A stretch of 12,059 bases of DNA from K23-9 sp049680365 (lineage in GTDB: Bacteria > Planctomycetota > Planctomycetia > Pirellulales > Pirellulaceae). The stretch spans positions 1 to 12,059 of the forward strand of contig JBAUHQ010000330.1 of the NCBI GenBank assembly GCA_049680365.1. The letters run 5' to 3'. Positions 1-6,720 of this stretch are shown here, piece by piece (positions within the stretch are counted from its first letter, which is position 1; every line of letters begins with the position of its first letter). Under the pieces are notes generated by a model. The model made no database searches. It worked only from the letters and a program-made list of their open reading frames with translations, and was not told where the DNA came from. A program made the position numbers and the translations under genes.

Positions 1-141
1 TTCCAGTGGATTGGTTTGCGCCGCTACGGCATTGTTCAATCGACCTTGGTCCGGCCTACATGCAATATCCGTGGCTAGCGGCAGCGGCTAGCAAGAAAAG
101 TGTTCCCACTGCGGTCTCCCTCACCCATTCCCACCTAAATC
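1..141. other. Leader region before the first gene; no assignable gene
   Basis: No gene can be assigned here. Frame 1 is open from the window edge to a TAG at 76-78. Frame 3 is open from the edge to a TGA at 162-164. Either could be the end of an upstream gene, but both are short enough to be chance and I recognise neither peptide. GCTAGC occurs at 74-79 and again at 87-92, so a 6-bp hairpin with a 7-nt loop is possible. An in-frame TAA at 136-138 lies just before the ATG at 142 and rules out an upstream extension of the next gene. I see no convincing promoter hexamers. Confidence 0.3.
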
Positions 142-3100
142 ATGTCCAGCTTTCCAGCGCCTGACGCATTGAGCGAATCGCTCCAGCGGCTGGCTGGCTA
201 CTTGAATTTTTCGTCAGGCAGCAGTGATCCTGCCACGATGACGGCTTGGAATCACGTCTACGCCGAAGCCACCATGGGCGACCCGCTCTCGGGACCCGCA
301 CCGTGGTTGGTGGTGAAGGATTGGTTGGTCGAAACGCTTGATCGACTCAGCAAAAACGAATCGGCTTTCCGCGACGTGACGCAAGCGAACCGAGTCGTGC
401 AATTGTTGTGGAGCGAGTTTCTGCCCGCTTACGCCGATTTCCATCGTGACCTGTTGTTTCACCAGGAGCCCGAGGTGTTGTTCAACGGGTTTTTCCTTGC
501 GCGTGCATCCGAAGTGATTCTGGGGATCGAACTTGGCGGCGACGACGAACAAATCGTGGCCCAAGCGATCGATCAAATCAACGATTTCACTGGCTACCGT
601 CCGGTCGCAGTTTTGGAAAACCGCCGCTGTGAACCCTATCCGCACGAATTCGTCCGCCCCATTCCGTTGTACGTTCGTGACGCAGGTGTGACTGCTGGGC
701 CGTACAAGGATGTGATTTCCGAAGCGATCGGAATACTTCGCAAAACCGACCCTGATGTACTGCGAGCGGCATCGTTTGAACTGGAGCATTTGGACGAACT
801 TGCGCTCGATCCGCGAGCCTATGATTTTGACCACCCCGTCAACCGTCGCCCCAACTATCACTTCGGCGAATGGGATATGCGGAGCGTCAGTCTTGGCGGA
901 AACTACAAACGTTTTGTGCTCCGCCAAGTCACGCTGGATGCATTGCTGAGCCGCACTTATGCGACTGGTGAGGCAGATCCTTATGAGCTACTGATCGAAG
1001 CAGCGTCGGTTCTTGCCGGCACGATTTTGATGGGTTCGGGCATTAGCGGCTGGGGGCCAGGTGCGTATGGATCCGATATCACGATCGGTTCGCTGATGAA
1101 ACCAATTGCGACCTATCGCGATGCCTTTTACAACGACCGATTAAACCAAATCGAAGGCGATCATTCGGAGCGATTGGGAAAAGAGCAGCAACTCCGCCGC
1201 CAACCCTTCGGAGCGGCCCGTCAGCACCTCAATGCAGCACTGGCCGAACGTCGCGCCGCACAATTGCAGCATGTGCAGCTCGCACGGCTCTATGCTCGCA
1301 TGGGTTACCCCGATGCGGCCAAGCGGCAGTCCGATACCGTGCCAGCGACATCGGCGCGAATGATGTGCCGGATTGATTGCGTGATGACGATGGGGCTGCG
1401 TTCACTGAGGGCCGGTGATTTAGAAACGGCCAGCAAGATTCCCGGTGAAGTGTTTGATCTGATTCGGCGCGGAATTGATTGTGGCGCTCTGATCGATCCG
1501 TGGGACATGCTGGCGTTTGGCGGCAACTACAGTCTGTACCCTGGGCCCGAAAGCGGCGTGCATGATTCGCGTGTCGATGACATACTGCATTTGGTTGAGC
1601 AGTTATTTAGTTACATGGCCAAGCTGTGGAGTGAAGCCGCTGCACGTGACGATGAAAAGATCTATGCCGACGTTGGCAAGCAATATCGCGGCATCGCCGA
1701 ATGGTGGCGAACGTTCGCTGCGCACACCATCGAATCGATCGAAGCGACTGATCCACTGGAGTCCTATGATTCGGCCAAGTTAGTTGCTCATGCTTTGCGG
1801 CTTTGGCACAAAGGCGGCGCGGCTGCAGGCGACGTTGCGTTTTGGGCACCGCATGCGGATTTGTTTGATTCGCCTCGTGCGTATGCGCTGGTTATTTCGG
1901 CGTTGTTGGAACGTCGTGACTTCGTGCCGGCGATGGCGCTTTTGATTCACTGGTTAGGCAACGCAGAAAACGTCGGCTTGCGTCAGGGTGGTAATTCGCT
2001 GCCGCGTTTGGCCGAACGCTGGCTGCTGCGTTTGCGTTCGTCGATCGGGGACGGGCTAGATGAATTTGGTGAACCGTCGATTGACCAATCCGCTGATCGC
2101 GATACTGCAGAAATTTGGCCGCTGGTTCATAAGTGTTTCGATTACTTGGAAGCCAATGCGGAAGAGTACTGGTCGGCACCGACATTCACGTTGGGCCGAA
2201 GCAAGCCGCCCAAACGCGACTGGGACCTTGAGCTAACGGCGGCCGAAGAAGCCGACGATGACGAGGTTGGTGGGCTGTTTGATGCCGCCTACGAAGACAT
2301 GACGTATCGTGACACTACCGATGATGGCAATGAAGGCGCGATCTTCGAGTTCGGTGACGATGGCGGAAGCGATGATTTGGAACGCGAGTCGAAGCGGTTA
2401 GTCGAGCATCTGATTTTCTTGCAGTCGCTAGCTCGCATGTGGGCCGTTGCGGCTGACATTGCGGTGGCGGATAGCAATCCCGATCACGCCGAAAGCCGCT
2501 TGCATGCGTTGCAGTCGTGGGCCAATCGTGCTTGCCAAAATCGCATTGGGCTGCTGGAACTGCTTGATGCGGTTCGCAATTACACGGTCAAGCCAGCTGG
2601 CAGCGACAAGGATTCGATGCGTAGCTATGACCGGCACCGAGTGCTGCGTGATTCGCTGATGGAACGCATCATCGGGACCGCGGTGGAAATGTCCGACTCA
2701 AGACGTCTGGTGGTCGGCGCGCTGTTGGCTCATCAGAAATCCAGTGGCAACGGCGACCAGCCCGATCACATTGAAGAAATGGCGATCGAAGATCTGCAAG
2801 CCGTGCAGATGTTTGCCGCGTTGATTTCTGGAAACGCGGTCGAAGTCGAAAAAGTGTTTCCGATTTTTCTGGGTGAGCTTCGCGACAAGAACTTGTTGTA
2901 CATTCCGCTCTCTCGCGGCGGCGATCCCGTCAAAATCTACGTTGCCCGTTTGCGGCAACGTGTGTTGCGACACTTGATGCACTGGCTGCCACGTCGCGGA
3001 TTGATTTCGCCGGCTTGTCAGTTGATCGAAACTGCGCGCCAGATGGAGCAACAGAATTCGATCGGTATTGGCGCGGTGACGGAATTCGACAGCCTGTTTC

Positions 3101-4200
3101 GCGCCGGTTTCCGATCGCTGGTCGCTTCGCTGGTTGAATCGGCCCGACAACTGTTTTCGCGTCAAGGTCAAGCCAACGACGAGAAAGTCATCGCGGCGAA
3201 ATTGATTCCGCAACTTGAGCATTTGACGGAAGTCTTGCTTGCCAGTTGGCTGGCTCACAGCCAAACGCTGCGACTTTCGCCTTTAGAAACCGTGACGGAT
3301 CCCAAAAAATGGGATCAGTTCGTTAAGTTCGTCACGGATTACGGTGACCCGATCTTTACGCAGATGTTTTTGCAGCTTGGCAATGTCCGTGCGGTGTTGC
3401 ATCAAGGCGTGGGTGAATGGTTGAAGCGAGCAATCGACGAAGGTGACGATCAGTTTTCTGACACACTGTTGGTTGCCGATTTGGAGTCGGGGATTCTGAG
3501 TTTCAAGGAAGCCGATCGTTGGATCTCGCTGGTTTACGAAACCGTCATCGACCACCACAGCGAGTACCTGGACTACAACAGCACGACGACGCAAAGTGAT
3601 CGTGGTGACTTGATTTATATGTTCATGGATTTCTTAAGGTTGCGAACACGGTATGAACGCATTGCATGGAATTTGAAACCAGTGATGTGGGCCCATGAAG
3701 TGCTGGTGCGCAGCGGTCTGGAGAACGCTGCGATGATGTGGCGTCGTTCGCTGAGCGAACGGATCGGTAGCGAAGCGGAGTTGTACGTTAAGAAACTTCG
3801 TGAACTGCAACGGGACTATGCGATGCGAATGCCAACGATCGCTGACCGTATCTTGGAACGCTTCGTGCAACCCATGACGATCGCCCGCATGCGAGCGCTC
3901 GTCGGACCAGCGATGCGAGACGCAGAAGCAAATCAGGACAGCCAAGCGTTTGATTTGCTGGAGCAAGAGTGCGAGTTATTGACTCGTCATCCGACGGGCG
4001 TGGGGTTGGATGTGCCTGCGTGGTTAGACGCGTTGGAAGAAGAAGTGGAAACGCTAGCAAAGCGTCGCTCCAGTAGTGAGATAGATCCGCAAGCGTTGAT
4101 GACGATCCCAATCGTGTCGCTTTCGATGGAAGCCTTAAGCGAGCAGTTGGCCACAGCCCGGTCGCAAGGGCGTCGTTTGCCGCACATGAAGAACGATTGA
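142..4200 (+). CDS. Very large soluble helical protein of unknown function, probably a planctomycete-conserved family
   Basis: The 1352-residue product has no signal peptide and no obvious membrane segment, so it is probably cytoplasmic. I recognise no catalytic domain. It is dominated by amphipathic helices, with TPR-like helical hairpins around residues 355-440, suggesting an alpha-solenoid scaffold. A conserved-looking N-terminal block has NRRPNYHFGEWD at 234-245, followed by a glycine-rich stretch near residues 295-310. An FGGNYSLYPGP block lies near residue 459. Residues about 696-755 form a strongly acidic, probably disordered linker (run EEADDDE) separating two helical halves. The ATG at 142 is preceded by an in-frame TAA (136-138), which fixes the start, and no Shine-Dalgarno site is visible. 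From general familiarity with planctomycete proteins I believe similar long proteins occur across the phylum, but that is recollection and not a search. Function unknown; a role in large complex assembly is only a guess. Confidence 0.9.
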   Translation: MSSFPAPDALSESLQRLAGYLNFSSGSSDPATMTAWNHVYAEATMGDPLSGPAPWLVVKDWLVETLDRLSKNESAFRDVTQANRVVQLLWSEFLPAYADFHRDLLFHQEPEVLFNGFFLARASEVILGIELGGDDEQIVAQAIDQINDFTGYRPVAVLENRRCEPYPHEFVRPIPLYVRDAGVTAGPYKDVISEAIGILRKTDPDVLRAASFELEHLDELALDPRAYDFDHPVNRRPNYHFGEWDMRSVSLGGNYKRFVLRQVTLDALLSRTYATGEADPYELLIEAASVLAGTILMGSGISGWGPGAYGSDITIGSLMKPIATYRDAFYNDRLNQIEGDHSERLGKEQQLRRQPFGAARQHLNAALAERRAAQLQHVQLARLYARMGYPDAAKRQSDTVPATSARMMCRIDCVMTMGLRSLRAGDLETASKIPGEVFDLIRRGIDCGALIDPWDMLAFGGNYSLYPGPESGVHDSRVDDILHLVEQLFSYMAKLWSEAAARDDEKIYADVGKQYRGIAEWWRTFAAHTIESIEATDPLESYDSAKLVAHALRLWHKGGAAAGDVAFWAPHADLFDSPRAYALVISALLERRDFVPAMALLIHWLGNAENVGLRQGGNSLPRLAERWLLRLRSSIGDGLDEFGEPSIDQSADRDTAEIWPLVHKCFDYLEANAEEYWSAPTFTLGRSKPPKRDWDLELTAAEEADDDEVGGLFDAAYEDMTYRDTTDDGNEGAIFEFGDDGGSDDLERESKRLVEHLIFLQSLARMWAVAADIAVADSNPDHAESRLHALQSWANRACQNRIGLLELLDAVRNYTVKPAGSDKDSMRSYDRHRVLRDSLMERIIGTAVEMSDSRRLVVGALLAHQKSSGNGDQPDHIEEMAIEDLQAVQMFAALISGNAVEVEKVFPIFLGELRDKNLLYIPLSRGGDPVKIYVARLRQRVLRHLMHWLPRRGLISPACQLIETARQMEQQNSIGIGAVTEFDSLFRAGFRSLVASLVESARQLFSRQGQANDEKVIAAKLIPQLEHLTEVLLASWLAHSQTLRLSPLETVTDPKKWDQFVKFVTDYGDPIFTQMFLQLGNVRAVLHQGVGEWLKRAIDEGDDQFSDTLLVADLESGILSFKEADRWISLVYETVIDHHSEYLDYNSTTTQSDRGDLIYMFMDFLRLRTRYERIAWNLKPVMWAHEVLVRSGLENAAMMWRRSLSERIGSEAELYVKKLRELQRDYAMRMPTIADRILERFVQPMTIARMRALVGPAMRDAEANQDSQAFDLLEQECELLTRHPTGVGLDVPAWLDALEEEVETLAKRRSSSEIDPQALMTIPIVSLSMEALSEQLATARSQGRRLPHMKND

Positions 4201-4228
4201 CTTTCGTTTCGAAAAAGGCTGCTTAGGG

Positions 4229-4259
4229 TTGCTGCTAACGCAGTGCGTTTCTGTACAAT
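4229..4259 (+). promoter_or_regulatory. Weak sigma70-like promoter candidate for the isomerase gene
   Basis: TACAAT at 4254-4259 matches the -10 consensus at five of six bases. TTGCTG at 4229-4234 could serve as the -35 element, but the spacing is 19 bp, longer than ideal. It would start transcription near 4266, about 40 nt before the ATG at 4307. It sits in the 106-bp gap after the giant gene, which fits independent expression. The evidence is sequence match only. Confidence 0.3.
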
Positions 4260-4306
4260 CTGCCGCTTCTCGATTCCGACTCACTTGTTTCTGCGAGCCA
4301 ACACGG

Positions 4307-5125
4307 ATGAACACGCTTGCCATTAGTCAGCTTTCAACGCTCCGCTGGAGTATTCAAGAAGACGTTCAGGCATACAGTCAGCGCGGCTTCACGGGGATTG
4401 GGATTTATCGCCCCAAGTTAGAAGACTTTGGTGTCGACCGAACGGTAGAGTTGTTAGCCGATCATTCCCTGTCCGTCACATCACTTTCTTGGGTGGGCGG
4501 TTTTACCGGCAGCGATGGGCGTGCATATGAAGACGCAGTCGCCGATGCGATCAACGCCGTCAGTGATGCAGCAAATTTGCGAGCCGAAACGTTGATCGTG
4601 CTTGCTGGCGGACGCAACAATCACATCCGCAATCACGCGCGGCGGACCTTGTGCGAGGCTTTGAAAATAATCGCCGCGGTCGCCGAAGATTACGACGTGC
4701 GAATTTCACTCGAGCCGATTCATCCTGGTTGTGGCGACGAATGGTCTTTCGTCAACGATTTGCAGTCAACGCTAGACATCATCGAATCGGTCAACAGTCC
4801 GTCGTTGGGTATGGTGCTGGATACCTACCACGTCGGCATGGACGAAGAAGCCCTGCGTTGGTTGCCCGATGTTTTGCCCTACCTTCATTTGGTGCAGCTA
4901 GGCGACGCGCGTCACAGTCCCCACGGCGAAATGAATCGCTGTTTGTTGGGTCAAGGTAGTGTGCCCATTCGCAGTATCTTGCAAATGTTGTCGGACCACC
5001 AATTCAAAGGTCCGCTAGAAGTCGAATTGATCGGCGAAGACATCGAACTGCTCAGCTACGACGAAGTGCTCGACCACACCAAAGAATACGTCGACGAATT
5101 GTTTGGTCCTGTAACGCAGGGCTAG
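4307..5125 (+). CDS. Sugar phosphate isomerase/epimerase, xylose isomerase-like TIM barrel
   Basis: The 272-residue product fits the AP_endonuc_2/xylose isomerase-like TIM-barrel superfamily in length and pattern. Members bind a divalent metal and isomerise, epimerise or dehydrate sugars, sugar phosphates or inositols. Candidate ligands and active-site residues lie on successive strands: E136 in LEPIHP, D172 and H175 in LDTYHVG, the VQLGD segment (Q198, D200), and E240 in EVELIGED. The third position, often His in tagatose 3-epimerase-type enzymes, appears to be Q198; Gln occurs there in other branches. The substrate cannot be named. I chose the ATG at 4307 over an in-frame TTG at 4229, which would add 26 residues lacking family character and lie across the candidate promoter. 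No strong ribosome binding site is visible. The gene ends 17 bp before the convergent gene on the minus strand. Cytoplasmic; no sugar transporter or oxidoreductase neighbours help define its pathway. Confidence 0.88.
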   Translation: MNTLAISQLSTLRWSIQEDVQAYSQRGFTGIGIYRPKLEDFGVDRTVELLADHSLSVTSLSWVGGFTGSDGRAYEDAVADAINAVSDAANLRAETLIVLAGGRNNHIRNHARRTLCEALKIIAAVAEDYDVRISLEPIHPGCGDEWSFVNDLQSTLDIIESVNSPSLGMVLDTYHVGMDEEALRWLPDVLPYLHLVQLGDARHSPHGEMNRCLLGQGSVPIRSILQMLSDHQFKGPLEVELIGEDIELLSYDEVLDHTKEYVDELFGPVTQG

Positions 5126-5142
5126 TTGGGAAACGATGTGCG

Positions 5143-5571
5143 TTATCGAGTTGTTGTTTCTTTCGCAGCAACCTTGGGCGTCCACAGCGGTACGCGTTGA
5201 TCTTCGGGGAGCAAGTCGCGGTTGACGCGTTCGGGATCACGCTGCGTCCAGGTTTCTCGCATCGATGGTGCCCAGACTTGCCTTAGCAGGCCTTCGTCGT
5301 GCCATGTGCATTGGTATTGGTCTGGGTTCCAACGGCGCTCGGGCAGTTGCGCCGGTTTCTTGACCAACCGCCATGCGCGAACGTGGAATTGCTTCTTCGC
5401 GTTGGACCAGTCGTAGAAGATCACTTGGCGAAAAACCTCGCGGCCTTCTTCGTCAACAAAGTGATTCAGTTCGATCAAGTCGACGCGTTGACGGGCCAGC
5501 GACGGAGCCGTCGGCGAATCGGGAGCCACGCAAACAAGCAGTAGGCCTGCGATGGAGGTAAGTAGCGTCAT
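5143..5571 (-). CDS. Small exported protein of unknown function
   Basis: The 142-residue protein starts with a hydrophobic segment (residues 3-16, LLTSIAGLLLVCVA) that looks like a signal peptide, although its N-terminal region lacks the usual positive charge. The mature part is rich in aromatic residues: VDLIELNHF (30-38), VIFYDW (50-55), VRAWRLVK (64-71), a TWHDEGLLRQV segment (89-99) and ETWTQRDPE (106-114). This reads as a compact beta-rich domain and resembles small secreted planctomycete proteins I have seen, but I cannot name a family. The reading is supported by a good Shine-Dalgarno site (AAGGGAG) 9 nt before the ATG, a TAA stop, and weaker frames on the opposite strand. It converges with the isomerase gene (17-bp gap) and diverges from the HExxH protein gene, with which it may share a regulatory spacer. 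Function unknown; likely periplasmic or surface located. Confidence 0.8.
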   Translation of the reverse strand: MTLLTSIAGLLLVCVAPDSPTAPSLARQRVDLIELNHFVDEEGREVFRQVIFYDWSNAKKQFHVRAWRLVKKPAQLPERRWNPDQYQCTWHDEGLLRQVWAPSMRETWTQRDPERVNRDLLPEDQRVPLWTPKVAAKETTTR

Positions 5572-5787
5572 CGTGGTTGACTCCCTTGACGTTTCGCGTA
5601 GTTCACCGAACGCTGATTGGGGCTACCAAATCGAAATGCGGTTCGTAAAGAGCGAATTTGATGGAATCCTGTGTCCAGATGATTCGGGTGTTCTGGCGAA
5701 AGACCATTCTGGCTATGCTAGTAAACGCGAGCGTGATTCGGCTCGTTTCTTTTGGCAACGTTCTACCTATCAAGACGAGATCTGACT
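5572..5787. other. Divergent intergenic spacer with a possible leader hairpin
   Basis: This 216-bp spacer separates the minus-strand exported protein from the plus-strand HExxH protein and must hold promoters for both, but I could not pick out convincing hexamers. CGAGC at 5728-5732 pairs with GCTCG at 5741-5745, and the stem can be extended by AAACG/CGTTT pairing across a 2-nt bulge. It is followed by a T-rich stretch (5746-5753), so it could be a weak attenuator in the leader of the plus-strand gene. Short open frames across the spacer on both strands lack coding character. Confidence 0.35.
5581..5587 (-). promoter_or_regulatory. Shine-Dalgarno site for the small exported protein
   Basis: Read on the minus strand this is AAGGGAG, nine bases upstream of the ATG whose complement lies at 5569-5571. 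It is one of only two strong ribosome binding sites in the window, and it confirms both the strand and the start of the 142-residue gene. Confidence 0.6.
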
Positions 5788-6567
5788 TTGAAACTCGCCC
5801 CGTCATATCGGTCGTCTTTGTCGCTGGTTCTGATTTTCGCCGTTGTCATTGCTTTGGTTTTTTTTGTGACGATTGTCTCAGCGCAAGATGATGAAAAGGC
5901 GAAGTCGGAGTTTAAGCCGCCCCAAATTCCTACTGATCCGATTGAATTGAGTGATCTGCCCAAGCCCCCGGATGAGATCGCGAAGCTGATTGATAGCGGG
6001 AAAGTAAAGCTCTGCACTGGTCGAATTTCTTGGAGCGAAATGCGGCAAGCTCGTGACCGGACGGGTGTGGCGGGGAGTGGCTATCGGCTGGCGGCAGAGA
6101 CCAAAGCGGAGTTCAATTATGACTACCTCAGTCGCGTGCGTTGGCGGCAGCGTGTCGAGGGCGGCAAAAAGATTTTGCTCGTCACCGTCCGATTCAGTAC
6201 GGCTGACTTACAAGTCAAGCACACGATTTGGTTTCGCAGTCCGCCAACGGCAGATCAGTTTTGGGACGACGCCATTGTTCAGCATGAATTTGATCACGTT
6301 CGGCTATCGACACATCCGATGATCGAAAAGCAATTTGCCAAGAAAATTAGAGCGGCCAGTAGTTTCCGGCATGAACTCGCTGATGGAGAAACCATTGGCG
6401 AGACACTGGTCAATTCTCTCGTGCGAGAGCGTATCAAAGAGGCGATCGACGAGATTTCGGAATTCGTTGAAGTTCGCTACAAAGAGCTCGATCGTGTCAC
6501 TCGCCATGGACTGGACGGTGTGCCGGGGGATTCCGATGTTATCGATTGGCTGAAACACGAGTCTTAG
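5788..6567 (+). CDS. Exported or membrane-anchored protein with HExxH zinc-metallopeptidase signature
   Basis: From the chosen start the product has 259 residues. Residues 1-32 form a signal peptide or signal anchor: MK, a hydrophobic core at 11-30, and a VSA|Q cleavage site after A32. A proline-rich segment follows (about 40-62), then a globular domain with H166-E167-F168-D169-H170, the HExxH motif that in zincins gives two zinc-ligand histidines and the catalytic glutamate. Upstream of the motif are alternating strands (LLVTVRFS, VKHTIWF), then a helix before HEFDH. This order resembles DUF922-type predicted secreted Zn-dependent proteases, an assignment I infer from pattern only. The third zinc ligand is not obvious; H176 is a candidate. 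A helical C-terminal region (about 195-235) follows. No ATG gives the signal peptide. TTG at 5788 (MKLAPSYR) is preferred to an in-frame TTG at 5752 because it gives a standard positively charged signal-peptide start. Confidence 0.8.
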   Translation: MKLAPSYRSSLSLVLIFAVVIALVFFVTIVSAQDDEKAKSEFKPPQIPTDPIELSDLPKPPDEIAKLIDSGKVKLCTGRISWSEMRQARDRTGVAGSGYRLAAETKAEFNYDYLSRVRWRQRVEGGKKILLVTVRFSTADLQVKHTIWFRSPPTADQFWDDAIVQHEFDHVRLSTHPMIEKQFAKKIRAASSFRHELADGETIGETLVNSLVRERIKEAIDEISEFVEVRYKELDRVTRHGLDGVPGDSDVIDWLKHES

Positions 6568-6576
6568 CTATTCCGG

Positions 6577-6596
6577 CATCCGCGAGATGTTTTTTT
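6577..6596 (+). terminator. Weak intrinsic terminator candidate after the HExxH gene
   Basis: CATC (6577-6580) can pair with GATG (6586-6589) around a 5-nt CGCGA loop, with possible G-T extensions at the base. Seven T residues follow at 6590-6596. It begins 10 bases after the stop codon. The stem is short, so the call rests mainly on position and the T tract. Confidence 0.35.
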
Positions 6597-6720
6597 CGGG
6601 GGTTGGGGAGGCAGTGCCGGGCATGGTAGATTTTGCAGTTCAGTATTTGTGCTCTGGACGGTAAGCCGTGTGGTTTGTCATTGCCTATAGCACCAAATTT
6701 TCAGCCTTGGCGATTCATCG

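Noticed and set aside
3..164. Frame-3 open stretch running from the window edge into the first gene
   Set aside because: It is 54 codons with no recognisable family and overlaps a well-supported start; chance open frames of this size are common at this GC content.
214..927. 237-codon open frame on the minus strand inside the giant gene
   Set aside because: It is a shadow of the plus-strand gene: composition is rich in Arg, His and Gln with no domain, while the plus frame runs unbroken for 1352 codons.
2939..2961. 8-bp inverted repeat ACGTTGCC/GGCAACGT inside the giant gene
   Set aside because: It lies deep inside a coding region with no matching element nearby, and codon choice can produce it by chance.
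5552..5785. 77-codon plus-strand frame across the divergent spacer
   Set aside because: It starts inside the minus-strand gene, has no ribosome binding site and no coding character.
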